This document shows, one piece after another, positions 35,803 to 46,142 of a DNA stretch of 64,000 nucleotides; positions within the stretch are counted from its first letter, which is position 1; each line of letters opens with the position of its first letter. The translations under genes and the position numbers were made by a program. The notes beneath the pieces are model-generated. The model was given only the letters and a program-made list of their open reading frames with translations, was not told the origin of the DNA and ran no database searches. Source of the stretch: Shewanella oneidensis MR-1. Lineage in GTDB: Bacteria; Pseudomonadota; Gammaproteobacteria; Enterobacterales; Shewanellaceae. Where the stretch lies: NCBI RefSeq assembly GCF_000146165.2, contig NC_004347.2, positions 1,488,001-1,552,000 on the forward strand, written 5' to 3'.

Positions 35803-37445
35803 AGGTAGGGAAAAAAGATAAGGCTTTTCGCACCAATAAAGTGAGCTATCTTGATTACAAAATTGTCGAAATGGACAGGGTCTTAACTCATTTATTCGCT
35901 CGGCTAAAGCACAATGGAGCATCCAGTAAACTAAGTGCTAAAGGTATGACGGTTGAGTTGTTTAAGGACGAGTTTTTAGACTCTCGTAACGGAAAGCATT
36001 TTAAAAACTTTTCTCAAGCCCCTATTACTATTGAAAAGTGGATTGAAACCCACTTGGTGGATTTAATAAATCGTGGCAAGGCTAACGAAGCGGTTGCTGC
36101 GCCGAGACCACTTCACGGTAATACTTATTTGTTTCGAAATCCTAAAAATTGCCGAGATTATGGTGCCTCTAAGCAAGTATATGAGTTGCTTTACCATGCC
36201 AATAATGGTCAGACCGCGATTAACCGACTCAAACAGTTTTTCTTTGCTGGTGTCGATTCTACGACAGGTCAGTATGATAGCTCTTCCCAAGTAGATGTTG
36301 AAACGCAGGCAATATTAAGACTGTCTGATCAAGTAAAGTCTGACGCGCCTGATCATGCTGACTTACAAGAACGTTTTGCGCCGCTTAATCAACAGGCTGC
36401 GGATATTCTAACTGAAGATATCATTAAGTTACTGACGTATCGCCAGTATATTCCCCGATCAGTGATGGTTGAGTACATAAAGATATTATTAGCTTTTCAC
36501 TTGGCGCTATACCAATTGAAATTGTTCAAGTTGCTACCTGCTTTGGCTAAGAGTAAGGGCCGTAATCTCCACGAGAGTAGTAAACAAAAGACGGCGCTCT
36601 ATGTGGACATGACAAATGGTGCTAATGGCTTGAGTGAATCGATGGCTGAGCAAAGTGCGACGTTACACTACAAGCGTATTCCAGCTTTTATTAAAGCTTA
36701 TTTCGGGGTTAAAAAACTCGATGAGTTTGCAGAGTATCTTTCGAAAAAAGGAAAATTATCGGGGGCAAAATCGATAAAACAAATGTCAGTGCCTGATTTG
36801 TTTACTCTGCTGGAGTCGCCGTTAGAGCAAGAGCGCGATCAGTTTTTTGGTCAGCGTAATGCTGGAATTTTAGATGCGTCAGTGTCATCTGCTCATGAAT
36901 CAGAAGACATTCCGCCAGAGATTCATGCTATTACCCAACTTGGCTTAACAGAGTATGAAACCTACATAGAAATTTTGTTGTTTGTACAAGGTAATGCGAT
37001 CCGTTCTGGCTTAGTCAAAAACTTAGATAGTTTTATGCTCAAAAATAAGCCTGGTGCTTTGTTGGAGCAACAAAGTGGTAGCAATGGTGGCCGGCGATTT
37101 AGCGTTGATGGACGACTGCTAGAAGTGTTGTTACAGCTGGCGGTACTCACCAAAGGTGGTGACTTGGGTTTTCACACTAACGAGTTAAGAGTTGATGAGC
37201 TGTTAACTTTCTTAAAAGAACGATATGGCATTTTTATTGATTCGTTACCCGACACAGATGCTTTCTATGAGTCATCAATTGATGTGAATAAAGCGCTCAG
37301 AGATAACTTGTCTGGTTTTAAGCGCCGGTTACGAGAAATTGGTTTTTATCGCGATCTTTCTGATGCGTATGTAACACAAACGGTTACTCCAAGATATCAG
37401 ATAAATAGTAAGCAAAATGAGAGTATGAAAGGATATAGCGCATGA
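35799..37445 (+). CDS. Unknown large defence-operon protein (Mad7-like)
   Basis: Protein of 548 residues with no motif I can name. It is helical and charged, without signal peptide or membrane segment, and has a conserved-looking N-terminus (KVSYLDYKIVEMDRVLTHLFARL) and a mid-region PRPLHGNTYLFRNPKNCRDYGAS. Start and stop codons each overlap the neighbours by four bases, so it is translationally coupled between the kinase gene and the HerA-like ATPase gene and is likely an obligate component of the system. A link with the ATPase is inferred from order. Confidence 0.8.
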   Translation: MKVGKKDKAFRTNKVSYLDYKIVEMDRVLTHLFARLKHNGASSKLSAKGMTVELFKDEFLDSRNGKHFKNFSQAPITIEKWIETHLVDLINRGKANEAVAAPRPLHGNTYLFRNPKNCRDYGASKQVYELLYHANNGQTAINRLKQFFFAGVDSTTGQYDSSSQVDVETQAILRLSDQVKSDAPDHADLQERFAPLNQQAADILTEDIIKLLTYRQYIPRSVMVEYIKILLAFHLALYQLKLFKLLPALAKSKGRNLHESSKQKTALYVDMTNGANGLSESMAEQSATLHYKRIPAFIKAYFGVKKLDEFAEYLSKKGKLSGAKSIKQMSVPDLFTLLESPLEQERDQFFGQRNAGILDASVSSAHESEDIPPEIHAITQLGLTEYETYIEILLFVQGNAIRSGLVKNLDSFMLKNKPGALLEQQSGSNGGRRFSVDGRLLEVLLQLAVLTKGGDLGFHTNELRVDELLTFLKERYGIFIDSLPDTDAFYESSIDVNKALRDNLSGFKRRLREIGFYRDLSDAYVTQTVTPRYQINSKQNESMKGYSA

Positions 37446-40400
37446 TTAAGGGAATTCAAACCGTTATTAAGTCAGATATTGACGGCAGCTTAATCAGTGT
37501 CCTTGTACCTAAGTTTAAGATGTTGCTAGAAACTCGCGGTGCGGGCCACTGCATGAAGGTATCTGATTTAGAAACAGAGCTGATGTATCAGCTTAGTGAA
37601 GTCGTATCTGGGGCTGTTGAGTATGCCCAGGTTGCCGTATTGGCAATGAAAGCGACGCGTAATTTTTCGGTTACCAGTACCAAGCTTGTTGAACTGCGAA
37701 ACCCTGATGAACACGGCCAGCTTCGCCAGCCATTACTGATTTTTGTACCCAATGAATTAAAAACGTCCTCTGAAGACTCTTTTGGTGCAGCGACCTTTGA
37801 GCAAATTGATATTTCAGATGCTTATTGGCTGGCGTTTAATCAAGTAAAGGCTGAATCTCCCGAGCCGATTAAGCGGTTGTTAGACGAAGTTTACTTCATT
37901 CTTCAAGAAAAGGCGGCGCTAAAACTCAGTGCTTATCAATGGTTGCGATACGCGCTAACAATTAAGGTTAATGGCTTTGATCCAAGTGTTGCTGGCGCTG
38001 CTCTTTACGAGCTGGGGCTAATTCCTGATCTTGAGTTGCATCAAGATCATTCTATGTTGGTACGCAAATTAGTTAAAAATCGCGAGTGTGTGCAAATTAT
38101 AAACCGCTCTGAGAAATCAGCGATTGCAACCGTTTATGACCTGCAGCTAGACGGTGAAGATTTTAACAAGAGATTAGCGCTCTTTTTAAATGATCAGGAA
38201 AATCTACTCGACAGCAGTTGGCGCAAGCAGTTAGTGGTGGATAGCAGCAATTGGGCACTCACTTTTGATAAGTGGCGCTTTCAATATGAGGAAGATGCCA
38301 CTGATGCGGTTTGTTTAACGGTGACTGAGGTTGGTTTGCCGCTTATTCCTGATGATGAAACAGACCCAAACTTGCAACAATTGATTGGCCAACAAGTATT
38401 AACGACTGGCCAAGGTGGTTTGAAAAAGTTTTCTGTGACTTTTTCTGTTTCACCAAAGCCTAGTGAAGTTAATGGTTTAGCGAAATATAAAGCTCAGGTG
38501 TTTACTCAACAAGGTGATTTTGTTGGGTTAATTAAGGTAGGTAAAGCTACACCAAAATCCACAGTTACAATCACGTTTAACAAGTTGACTGGAATCGAAT
38601 GGGAAGAAGGTTGGCATTACATTCGAATTCAAGCGTTTGATGAAAACGATGAATTGTTACCTTTGGTTGATGACAAACAGTGTCCAATACCGTGGGGTAC
38701 GTCCAGTGCGGAGGAAGCTGGCTCACGAATTAATGAAAGTGATCTGTTTTATGTATTGCCAGCGGCAGATGCTGAAGTTGAGCCAATTGAGGGGCGAAAA
38801 GTCAGAGAGGCGTCATTAGCGCATGCGAAGATTAAAGCTGAATTTGCCAACGTCATCGAAACTGAGAAATTTGCCCATGTTGAAGTAGTGGAAACGACTT
38901 GGCAGGATAGTAAGAGTAAGGCTGAGTCGATCGTCAATGTGAAATTCAAGAAAGGTAGTGGTATTCAAATTCCCGTTACCACTTACTTAAAAAACTTTGA
39001 GCAAAAAATTCTAGCTAACCCAATGGCAGCTTTGACTTGGCGTGTAGAAATTCGCAATCAAGAAGCAAGTGAGTCTGGTGCCGATGCTGTAGATTGGCCA
39101 ATAAAGGGTGTAGAAAGCCAGTTTGAAAAGTTTAAAGTGGCGCGTGAAGCGTACTTCCAAGTTATACATCAAGATGAGAAAGAGCTAGTTTCTGTCGCTC
39201 ATGATCATGTGTCTTCATCACATGAGGCCTACCTGTATTCCAGCAGCTATCTAGAATACCTAGCAGCGGTATTTCAGGAAACTGAAAATGGACATGACTA
39301 TTCGACTGAATTAGCTGCGTTACTTCGCTTGGATTCACTTTCAATCGTGATATGGAATTATGACGGCAGCTATAAAAAGGCCATGTTACTGGGGCCTACA
39401 CATCCACTGAGGGCTTTATGGCTAGGTGGATGGGCTTCTCTTGCGGAAGCTTGGGCAAGACAGAGTGAGAAGGTTGGTAAGGAAATTGCGGTAGGAACTA
39501 AAAACAGTTTATTAGAAGAACTCGCGTTAACCAATTTTCCTTACGTACTGCCAGACTCTCAAGGCCAGTTGATGGTCGCACTTGATAGTATTCATCCATT
39601 TTGGAGTATTTTGTCGTCTGCACAAGAAAAAGAGCCACAAGCACTCATTGATAAAATTAAAACTGCATTTGGTATTAAAAATGATTACCAGCAAGTTGGT
39701 AAGCAAAGTAGTACTTTTCTCGCCACAAAAGTCGAAAGATATCTGATACAACATCCCTATGTGAACTGTTTATCAATCAATGTGTTTAACGCGGGGTCTG
39801 CGGGAGCCGTAGCGGGTATGGTGTTGGCTTTGAGAAAGAAGCCGGAGCTAAAGCATATTAGTTTTGATATTCGTCTATTCGTAGCTGACCCATATGCAAC
39901 AGAAGTAGGCGCTGATTTATTTAAGCTCATAAATAGTGGCGAAGACAGTGAGAATGAAAACCAGCTATTTCATTCAGCAGAAAATCACTTGCAACCTAAA
40001 TTAAGTATTTCACTCAGAGCGAGCTCTGAGTTTGAGCAGTCGCCTGATGAGTTTCAGTCTCATCTTAGCATGTTATTCGATGTGTTCCCTGCACAAGAGT
40101 TATCGGTAGTAAAACCGCAGGCTGATGAACAAGTTGCTCCTATATATGGATTGTATCAGGACTATTGCATTGATTACTTCGATGAGAATGGGGTTGTTGC
40201 CTGGGATCGCCACACGAGACATGGTGCTGCAAAAATGCTTTTTGGCGGCCAAGTATCGGAGACTATCGCGAAATTGCCTAAAATGATGTCGGCAATAACT
40301 GCATCATTGGCGACGGGCGACTTTTCTTTAGAACAGGTTCCAGTAGTCAGGTTGGCTCTTGATAGCGCTGAAAGAGCTTTGTTAAATCAATTGCACGAAG

Positions 40401-42016
40401 TCAGTGACTGGGTGTTCACTGTCGATAGAAATTTGGGAATTGAATTTTTTGATCACGGTGGTAAAGACGGCCGACCAGACTATCTGATTGATCATAGTCC
40501 GGAAATGGCCTCCTCAAATACACATAATTTTGTTATTACATCGCGCTCAACAACAGAAATAGAAGCTTTATTGAGGGGGACCTTAGAACAGCATCAAATT
40601 GTTCCAGATGTAGATAAGGCGACGCGGGTTTTAGATTCGCTCAGAGCGTTGTCAGGTAGGCTGGCGCTAAAATTGGCCTCAAATAGCGCTTCAAAGTCTG
40701 AAGCCTTAGGATTGGCGTTATCCAAACTCTATTTGGAGTACCAGGGTGTGTTTAAGGATCAGGTAATCGTTCCGTTAGATGCCCACCTTGAGCTTTATTC
40801 TGATCTTCAGAAGGCCGATGGAGAGCTAGGTGCCGACGTTAGCTTTAAAAGAACTGACTTAGCATTATTTGATTTGGATGCTTCGTCACGCACTATTCGA
40901 TGTAATTTAGTGGAAGTGAAGTGCTATTCAGAAGTCGGAGATTTGGCTAAATACGAAAGTCTGAAGAAGAGTATTGCTGAGCAAATTTCGGAATCGGAGC
41001 GTGTTATTCAGCGTCATTTTGATTTAATGCGAACAACACCGGATAGACCTGATCGCTTAGTTAAAACTCAAAAGATTTGTGTTCTTCTTGAACATTACCT
41101 GAAACGATCTGAGCGTTTTGGTTTATTGAGTTCTGAGATTGTCGAGGAAGCAAAATTTTTGCTTCGAACTTTGGAGGAAGGGTACAAGCTTTCAATTACT
41201 CGAAGTGCTGTTATTTTCGATTTTGGTCAGAATAGCTCTGGGGTTGAAAAAGAAGTCGGTATCGAGTTTCATCGTGTTGGGCGAAACCATATTGACGAAC
41301 TGCTCTCCGCTAAAGTGCCTGAGGATAATGAACACAGTGAAGGGACGTTGGATTCACTTGAACTAACGCTGCCTAAGTTAACTTCGGCCGAGTTTTTACA
41401 TAAAGAGCGAGATAGAACCGTATCTTGGGCTGAATTAGTATCTCAAGCTGCGATCACTTTACCTGAGCGGCCAGATGCTTCGGAAGATGAAACGATTAAA
41501 GTACTGCCTTTTAATGATGAGCCGGCTACTGTTTTACCGTCGATTAGTCAGAGTGTTGAAGAAGTAAAACCTGTTGGTAATCCAGCTCCTGTAGTAGCTA
41601 ATCCTGAAGAGCCAGTGCCTGGCGAAAATTTGCACATTCCGAACATCACAACGGGTAATAAAGTTGAGGTCGTTCCCCACGATATTGTTCTTGGTGTCAA
41701 CGGTGACTCTGCTCAGTTTGGCCTATTGGGAGAGGTCCATGGACGGAAAATAGCTTTAGATTTAAACCATACACACACGCTAAGTTTATTTGGTGTTCAA
41801 GGTGGGGGCAAAAGCTATACATTGGGCTCAGTTGTTGAGATGGCAACTAAATCAATTCCATCGATCAATACGCTACATAAAGAGTTGGCGAGTGTGATAT
41901 TCCATTACAGTGCTACTCAGGACTATAAACCTGAGTTTACGTCGATGATTGTTCTGGTCTAATCCCATCGGACACTTAATTTTGAGACAGTATGGTCAAT
42001 AAATTAAGAGGTCTAT

Positions 42017-42307
42017 ATGAGTCTGAAAAAATCACATAAGAGTTATCCGCAGGCATTTAAAGATGAAGCCGTCTTGATGGTGCTGGAGCAAGGTTATAGC
42101 GTTGCCGATGCGGCAAAGTCTCTTGGAGTTAGCACGAGCCTGCTTTACAACTGGAAGGAAAAACACGAAGCCCTGCAACAAGGCATCACCTTAGAAGAGT
42201 CTGAGCGTGATGAGTTGAAGCGATTGCGTAGAGAAAACAAAGAATTACGCATGGAGAAAGAAATTCTAAAAAAGGCAAGCGCCTTCTTTGCGAGAGAAAT
42301 GAAGTAA
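42017..42307 (+). CDS. IS3-family transposase OrfA
   Basis: Protein of 96 residues with the helix-turn-helix of IS3/IS911 OrfA (KDEAVLMVLEQGYSVADAAKSLGVSTSLLYNWKEKH) and a leucine-zipper-like C-terminus (ELKRLRRENKELRMEKEILKKASAFFA). The slippery string A AAA AAG occurs at 42268-42274 in the right phase for a -1 shift into the second frame, giving the OrfAB transposase. Confidence 0.95.
   Translation: MSLKKSHKSYPQAFKDEAVLMVLEQGYSVADAAKSLGVSTSLLYNWKEKHEALQQGITLEESERDELKRLRRENKELRMEKEILKKASAFFAREMK
42268..42274 (+). other. Programmed -1 frameshift site in the IS3 element
   Basis: A AAA AAG heptamer in the OrfA reading phase, the classic IS3-family slippery sequence. It allows ribosomes to enter the OrfB frame, which is open upstream of its first ATG. 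Confidence 0.85.
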
Positions 42308-42366
42308 GATTTCGTTTCATCAAACTGCAATCTCACCTGTTTCCCATAACACTGTTATGTCGAGTA

Positions 42367-43176
42367 ATGAGTGTCAGTAAGTCAGGCTATTACGATTGGC
42401 ATAAACGCCCTGCAAACGTGATAAGCGTTGAAACACTGAAGCTTTATCGCCTTGTTCGACAGCTATTTAAGCAAAGTCGAGGCAGCTTAGGGAATCGTGA
42501 AATGGTGAAGAAATTGCGCAAGGAAGGCTACCAGGTTGGTCGCTATCTCGTTCGTAAAATTATGCACCGCCTTCGACTCAAAGCAACCCAGCGATGTGCT
42601 TACAAGGTGACGACACAGCGAAAACACTCAGATGCAGTGGCTGATAACCTGTTAAACATGAACTTTAATCCAGTATCGGCTAATCAGGTCTGGGCGGGTG
42701 ACGTGACCTATTTAAAGACGGGTGAAGGCTGGATGTACTTAGCTGTGGTGATGGATTTATATTCACGCCGGATTGTGGGATGGCGCATAGACAAACGCAT
42801 GACCACAGATTTGATATCCAAGGCATTAATAAAAGCCTACAACCTGCGACAACCAGCGCGAGGGCTGGTATTTCACAGTGACCGAGGCTCGCAATATACC
42901 AGTAAACAATTCGGTAGGCTGCTATCGAGCTATGGTATCCGAGCCAGCATGGGTGATGTGGGTGCGTGTTGGGATAATGCCGTTGTTGAGCGATTCTTTG
43001 GTAGCTTGAAACACGATTGGATTTTTAAAGTTGCTCAACCAACAAGGGAGTTTATGAAGCAAGATGTGACGGCTTACATCAAATATTACAACTTGGAGCG
43101 ACTTCATTCTGCTAATAACGATCTGTCACCTGTAGAGTTTGAGAATTCTCAAGTAAAAGTGTCCAGTTTGGGTTGA
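42367..43176 (+). CDS. IS3-family transposase OrfB (integrase catalytic region)
   Basis: DDE transposase part of 269 residues with rve-type catalytic domain. The three acidic residues are in WAGDVTYL, FHSDRGSQYTS and CWDNAVVERFFGSLK. The open frame extends upstream of the ATG into the region of OrfA, in -1 phase, so the working enzyme is the OrfAB fusion made by frameshifting at 42268-42274. Its stop codon lies in the right terminal repeat. Confidence 0.95.
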   Translation: MSVSKSGYYDWHKRPANVISVETLKLYRLVRQLFKQSRGSLGNREMVKKLRKEGYQVGRYLVRKIMHRLRLKATQRCAYKVTTQRKHSDAVADNLLNMNFNPVSANQVWAGDVTYLKTGEGWMYLAVVMDLYSRRIVGWRIDKRMTTDLISKALIKAYNLRQPARGLVFHSDRGSQYTSKQFGRLLSSYGIRASMGDVGACWDNAVVERFFGSLKHDWIFKVAQPTREFMKQDVTAYIKYYNLERLHSANNDLSPVEFENSQVKVSSLG

Positions 43177-44121
43177 CCAGTACAGATAGCCCCAAATGAC
43201 GATCTTACGCAGTTAGCAAAGCTCAAAGAAGTATATGGTGCGGAGCCAACTTCCTTAGATGATGTTGTGTTGTTAGCTCCTGAAGACAAGTTAAACGAAC
43301 GTCGTGCAGAGTACCCTGGAATTGAGGTACATCCATTGAAGTTTTGTTCTTCTGAATTGCAAGCTGGGCATTGGAAGTTTTTGATGGGGGCTATAGGTAA
43401 CCAAGCTGCGTATATTCGCCAACTTGGCAATATTATGCGTAAAAATCGAAATAACCTCTCGATTCAAGCGATAAGAGACGGAATACAAAACTCTAGTCTT
43501 TCTGATTCTCTTAAAGATCTAGCAGATATGCGCTTGGATTTTGCTGAGCAGTATATTGATGACCAATTAAACGTTGGTTCGCTGATTCGACCAGGTAGAA
43601 TGATCGTTGTTGATGTTCGAGACGAATTCATCGAAAAAGATGAGGCATTAGGTTTATTTGTGGTGCTTCTGCAAATATTCTCGGAAGCCAAGTACCAAGG
43701 GCAATCTTTTAACAAACTAATTGTGTTTGATGAATGTCATAAATACATCGATAGTCCAGACCTAGTAAAAGGGCTTGTGGAAACGGTACGCGAAATGCGC
43801 CACAAGGGCACCAGTGTCATGATTGCCAGCCAAGATCCGCCGTCTGTACCGATAGAACTTATTCAGCTTTCTTCACAGATAATATTGCATAAGTTCAATG
43901 CACCTGATTGGTTAAAGCATATTCAAAAAGCCTGTATCGGTTTGAAATCTCTAACGCCTGAGAAGCTCGGAGCATTAAAACCAGGAGAAGCATTTATTTG
44001 GTCTAGTAAAGCTAGCGACAATGCATTTGTAAGTGATGCAATGAAGATTCAATGTCGCCCAAGGGTGACAAAGCATGGTGGCGATACTTTGACTGCTATT
44101 TAGCAATCTTTTAGACTGGTA

Positions 44122-44147
44122 AAAGAGACAATCAAATTTGTCTCTTT
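44122..44147 (+). terminator. Terminator after the defence operon
   Basis: Ten-base-pair stem AAAGAGACAA/TTGTCTCTTT 18 bases after the ATPase stop codon. The stem ends in three T, consistent with a weak intrinsic terminator. Confidence 0.55.
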
Positions 44148-44150
44148 CTA

Positions 44151-44408
44151 GTACAACTGAGTCAATCCAAATAAGCTGGCTTATAAGTAAAAAGGCTAAA
44201 TAACTGTTCCTAATAGTGCTACATTTTGCCGGAATCCATGTGGCGGAAGGTATGTGTGTAATCCTGGCACCAAAGCCTGAAGTAACAAGACTCAGCGCAC
44301 GATGCATGCTCCGTATCCCTTGTAGAAACCTTACGAGTGAAGTGATCTAGTATTCGGAACAGCTATTTAGTGTTCAACTTCCGCCAATAAATTGATTTAC
44401 AGGTAAAA
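44151..44408. other. Gap before darT
   Basis: About 260 bases with no recognisable gene. Short sequences look like decayed coding DNA but cannot be assigned. A promoter for the darTG pair is expected here. Confidence 0.35.
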
Positions 44409-45017
44409 ATGACTGTCAAAGTATCTCATATCACTCACATTGATAATCTGTTCAGCATTCTTACCTAAGGATGCTTATGGTCCGATCATAAGCGCATTGA
44501 ACTTGGTTTAGTTAACCAGAATATTGGCTATAGCCACATTAAGCAGCGTCGTTTAGTTCGCATTGTGAATGTGGCTGCTGGTGGGACTATTGGCCAATAT
44601 GTGCCGTTTAATTTTTGTCCTCGCTCCGTGATGCTATTTGTGATCCATAAAGGCCATGAAGACTATCAAGGTGGGCAAGAGCGCGTATTGCATTTGATCA
44701 GTGATATCGACACCATTCGATTGACTAACGATAATTGCTTTTTTACCGATATACATGCAGATTTAGACTATGCCGAACAAATAGATGATTTCACTCGTAT
44801 TAATGAATTGGACTTAGAGTGGATCATTAATGAACGCTATTGGTCAGACTTTAAAGAGGAGAAGCAGGCCGAATTTTTGGCATTCGAATCTGTGGCATGG
44901 CACACTATCCGACAAATCGGGGTAAAAACCCAAGCGGTAGCAGAAGAAGTGAGCGTATTACTACAAGCTGTACAGCATAAGCCTGAGGTTATTGTGCGGC
45001 CACAGTGGTATTACTAG
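44409..45017 (+). pseudogene. darT: DarT toxin gene with in-frame nonsense codon
   Basis: DarT is an ADP-ribosyltransferase that modifies thymidine in single-stranded DNA and acts in phage defence. The frame from ATG 44409 reads MTVKVSHITHIDNLFSILT, then TAA at 44466-44468, then GCLWSDHKRIELGLVNQNIG onwards in the same frame to 45017, 202 codons in all. Family members usually have glutamate-type residues at this place (GAA to TAA needs one change). Downstream motifs are normal: RIVNVAAGGTIGQYVPFNFCPRSVML and the catalytic-glutamate region KQAEFLAFE. A GTG at 44565 could start a 150-residue fragment lacking the N-terminal NAD-binding part. The toxin is therefore probably dead. Confidence 0.88.
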
Positions 45018-45025
45018 AGGTTAAA

Positions 45026-46087
45026 ATGATTACTTATCACAAAGGCAATATATTGCATGATCAAGCTGATGCAATCATCAATACAGTTAACACAGTAGGG
45101 GTGATGGGTAAGGGCTTGGCGTTGCAATTTAAAAAAGCCTTTCCTGACAACTTCAAAGTATACAAAAAAGCCTGTGACGATAAGTCGTTGGTCACAGGTA
45201 CTGTGCTTCCCGTTTCTCTTGATTCAATCAATTCACCTTTTTATATCATCAATTTTCCCACTAAAGTGCACTGGAAGGGCCAATCTAAGCTCGAATACAT
45301 AGAGTCAGGTTTGGAGAGCCTTAAAGCTGAAGTTTGCCGTCTTGACTTAAAGTCAGTCGCTATTCCTGCTCTAGGCAGTGGATTGGGTGGTTTGCCCTGG
45401 TATGAGGTGGAGCAAGTCATACGGTCTTCACTCGCTGAGTTGCCTGATGTTGATTGGCGCATTTATCCACCACAAACAGCGCCAAGTGCTGAGCTTATGC
45501 CCAATCAAACTCGACGCCCACGAATGACCATTGGTAGAGCTGCAGTTCTAGGTTTGATCGATCGCTATGTATCTACCGGTTTTGGCTACAGATTGTCATT
45601 ACTTGAAGTGCAAAAGTTAGTTTACTTTTTGACTGTGGTGGGCGAGCCATTAAATAAGGTTGTTTTTAAAAAGCATCATTATGGGCCTTACGCTGATGTA
45701 CTCCGTCACGTACTTGATAAGATGGAAGGTCACTTTATTTATGGTTTTGCTGATGGTTTGAATAAACCAGAGACACCTATTGATCTCAAAGATGATGCCG
45801 CCAAGGAGGCTTTAGATTTCTTAGCGCAACACCCTGACACTAAACAGCGTTTTGATAAAGTGGCTAAGCTAATTGAAGGGTATGAGTCTCAGAACGGCAT
45901 GGAACTACTGTCAACGGTTCATTGGGTGGTGACACAAGAGTCAAATCCTGCACTGTCTGCTGAAGAGTTGGTTCAGCGGGTCCATAGCTGGAATGCGAGA
46001 AAGGCCGCAATGAAACCCGCTCATATTCTTGCAGCCTGGCAACGCCTTAGTGAACAAGGCTGGCTAGAGTTAAAAGCACAAGTCTAA
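45026..46087 (+). CDS. darG: DarG antitoxin (macrodomain ADP-ribosylglycohydrolase)
   Basis: Antitoxin of 353 residues that removes ADP-ribose from DNA and also binds DarT. The N-terminal macrodomain (about 1-155) has TVNTVGVMGKGLALQFKKAFP and the glycine-rich loop PALGSGLGGLPW. The C-terminal part (about 170-353) matches the DarT-neutralising domain with SLLEVQKLVYFLTVVGEPL and KKHHYGPYADVLRHVL. It is complete, starts after AGAGG, and lies eight bases from the end of the broken toxin gene. With no active toxin it would be free to drift or to protect against other DarT enzymes. Confidence 0.93.
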   Translation: MITYHKGNILHDQADAIINTVNTVGVMGKGLALQFKKAFPDNFKVYKKACDDKSLVTGTVLPVSLDSINSPFYIINFPTKVHWKGQSKLEYIESGLESLKAEVCRLDLKSVAIPALGSGLGGLPWYEVEQVIRSSLAELPDVDWRIYPPQTAPSAELMPNQTRRPRMTIGRAAVLGLIDRYVSTGFGYRLSLLEVQKLVYFLTVVGEPLNKVVFKKHHYGPYADVLRHVLDKMEGHFIYGFADGLNKPETPIDLKDDAAKEALDFLAQHPDTKQRFDKVAKLIEGYESQNGMELLSTVHWVVTQESNPALSAEELVQRVHSWNARKAAMKPAHILAAWQRLSEQGWLELKAQV

Positions 46088-46119
46088 TTTGTTGTTCGTT
46101 GAACCGACCTAATAGCGTT

Positions 46120-46142
46120 AAGCCTCTTTAGTAAGGCTTTAT
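46120..46142. terminator. Hairpin between darG and the convergent HTH gene
   Basis: Stem AAGCCT/AGGCTT with an eight-base loop and short T-run lies between convergent stop codons (46087 and 46142). Likely two-way terminator. Confidence 0.55.

Larger units (their letters stand above)
41951..43183. mobile_element. IS3-family element interrupting the HerA-like ATPase gene
   Basis: Element of 1225 bases at 41955-43179 with imperfect inverted ends beginning TGGTC and sharing GGACACTT. Flanking four-base sequences GTTC (left) and GTAC (right) look like an imperfect target duplication; both encode valine in the host frame. Two consecutive transposase frames with a -1 shift site are inside. Confidence 0.93.
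37442..44103 (+). pseudogene. HerA-like ATPase of the defence operon, split by an IS3-family element (Mad8-like)
   Basis: The 5' part (37442-41954) and 3' part (43184-44103) together form 1811 codons in one frame once the element and one duplication copy are removed. The large N-terminal region (about 1-1400) has no motif I recognise. The ATPase domain starts near SLFGVQGGGKSYTLGS (Walker A, about 1450), and Walker B LIVFDECHKYI lies after the insertion (about 1680 in the restored protein). The DNA-translocase type HerA/FtsK-like sequence with ASQDPPSVP (sensor region) follows. As the DNA stands the 5' part ends in a stop codon eight residues into the element, and the 3' part lacks a good start, so ATPase activity is lost. 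An upstream frame for the 3' piece could begin at GTG 43267. Confidence 0.93.

Noticed and set aside
26245..44103. Classical type I restriction, BREX or DISARM locus
   Set aside because: HsdM and HsdS are present, but there is no HsdR, no PglZ phosphatase, no BrxL/BrxC and no DrmA/B/C; the kinase and HerA-like genes fit MADS better.
44565..45017. A functional short DarT starting at GTG 44565
   Set aside because: The same frame extends upstream through a typical DarT N-terminus with a single stop codon; the short version lacks the NAD-binding start.
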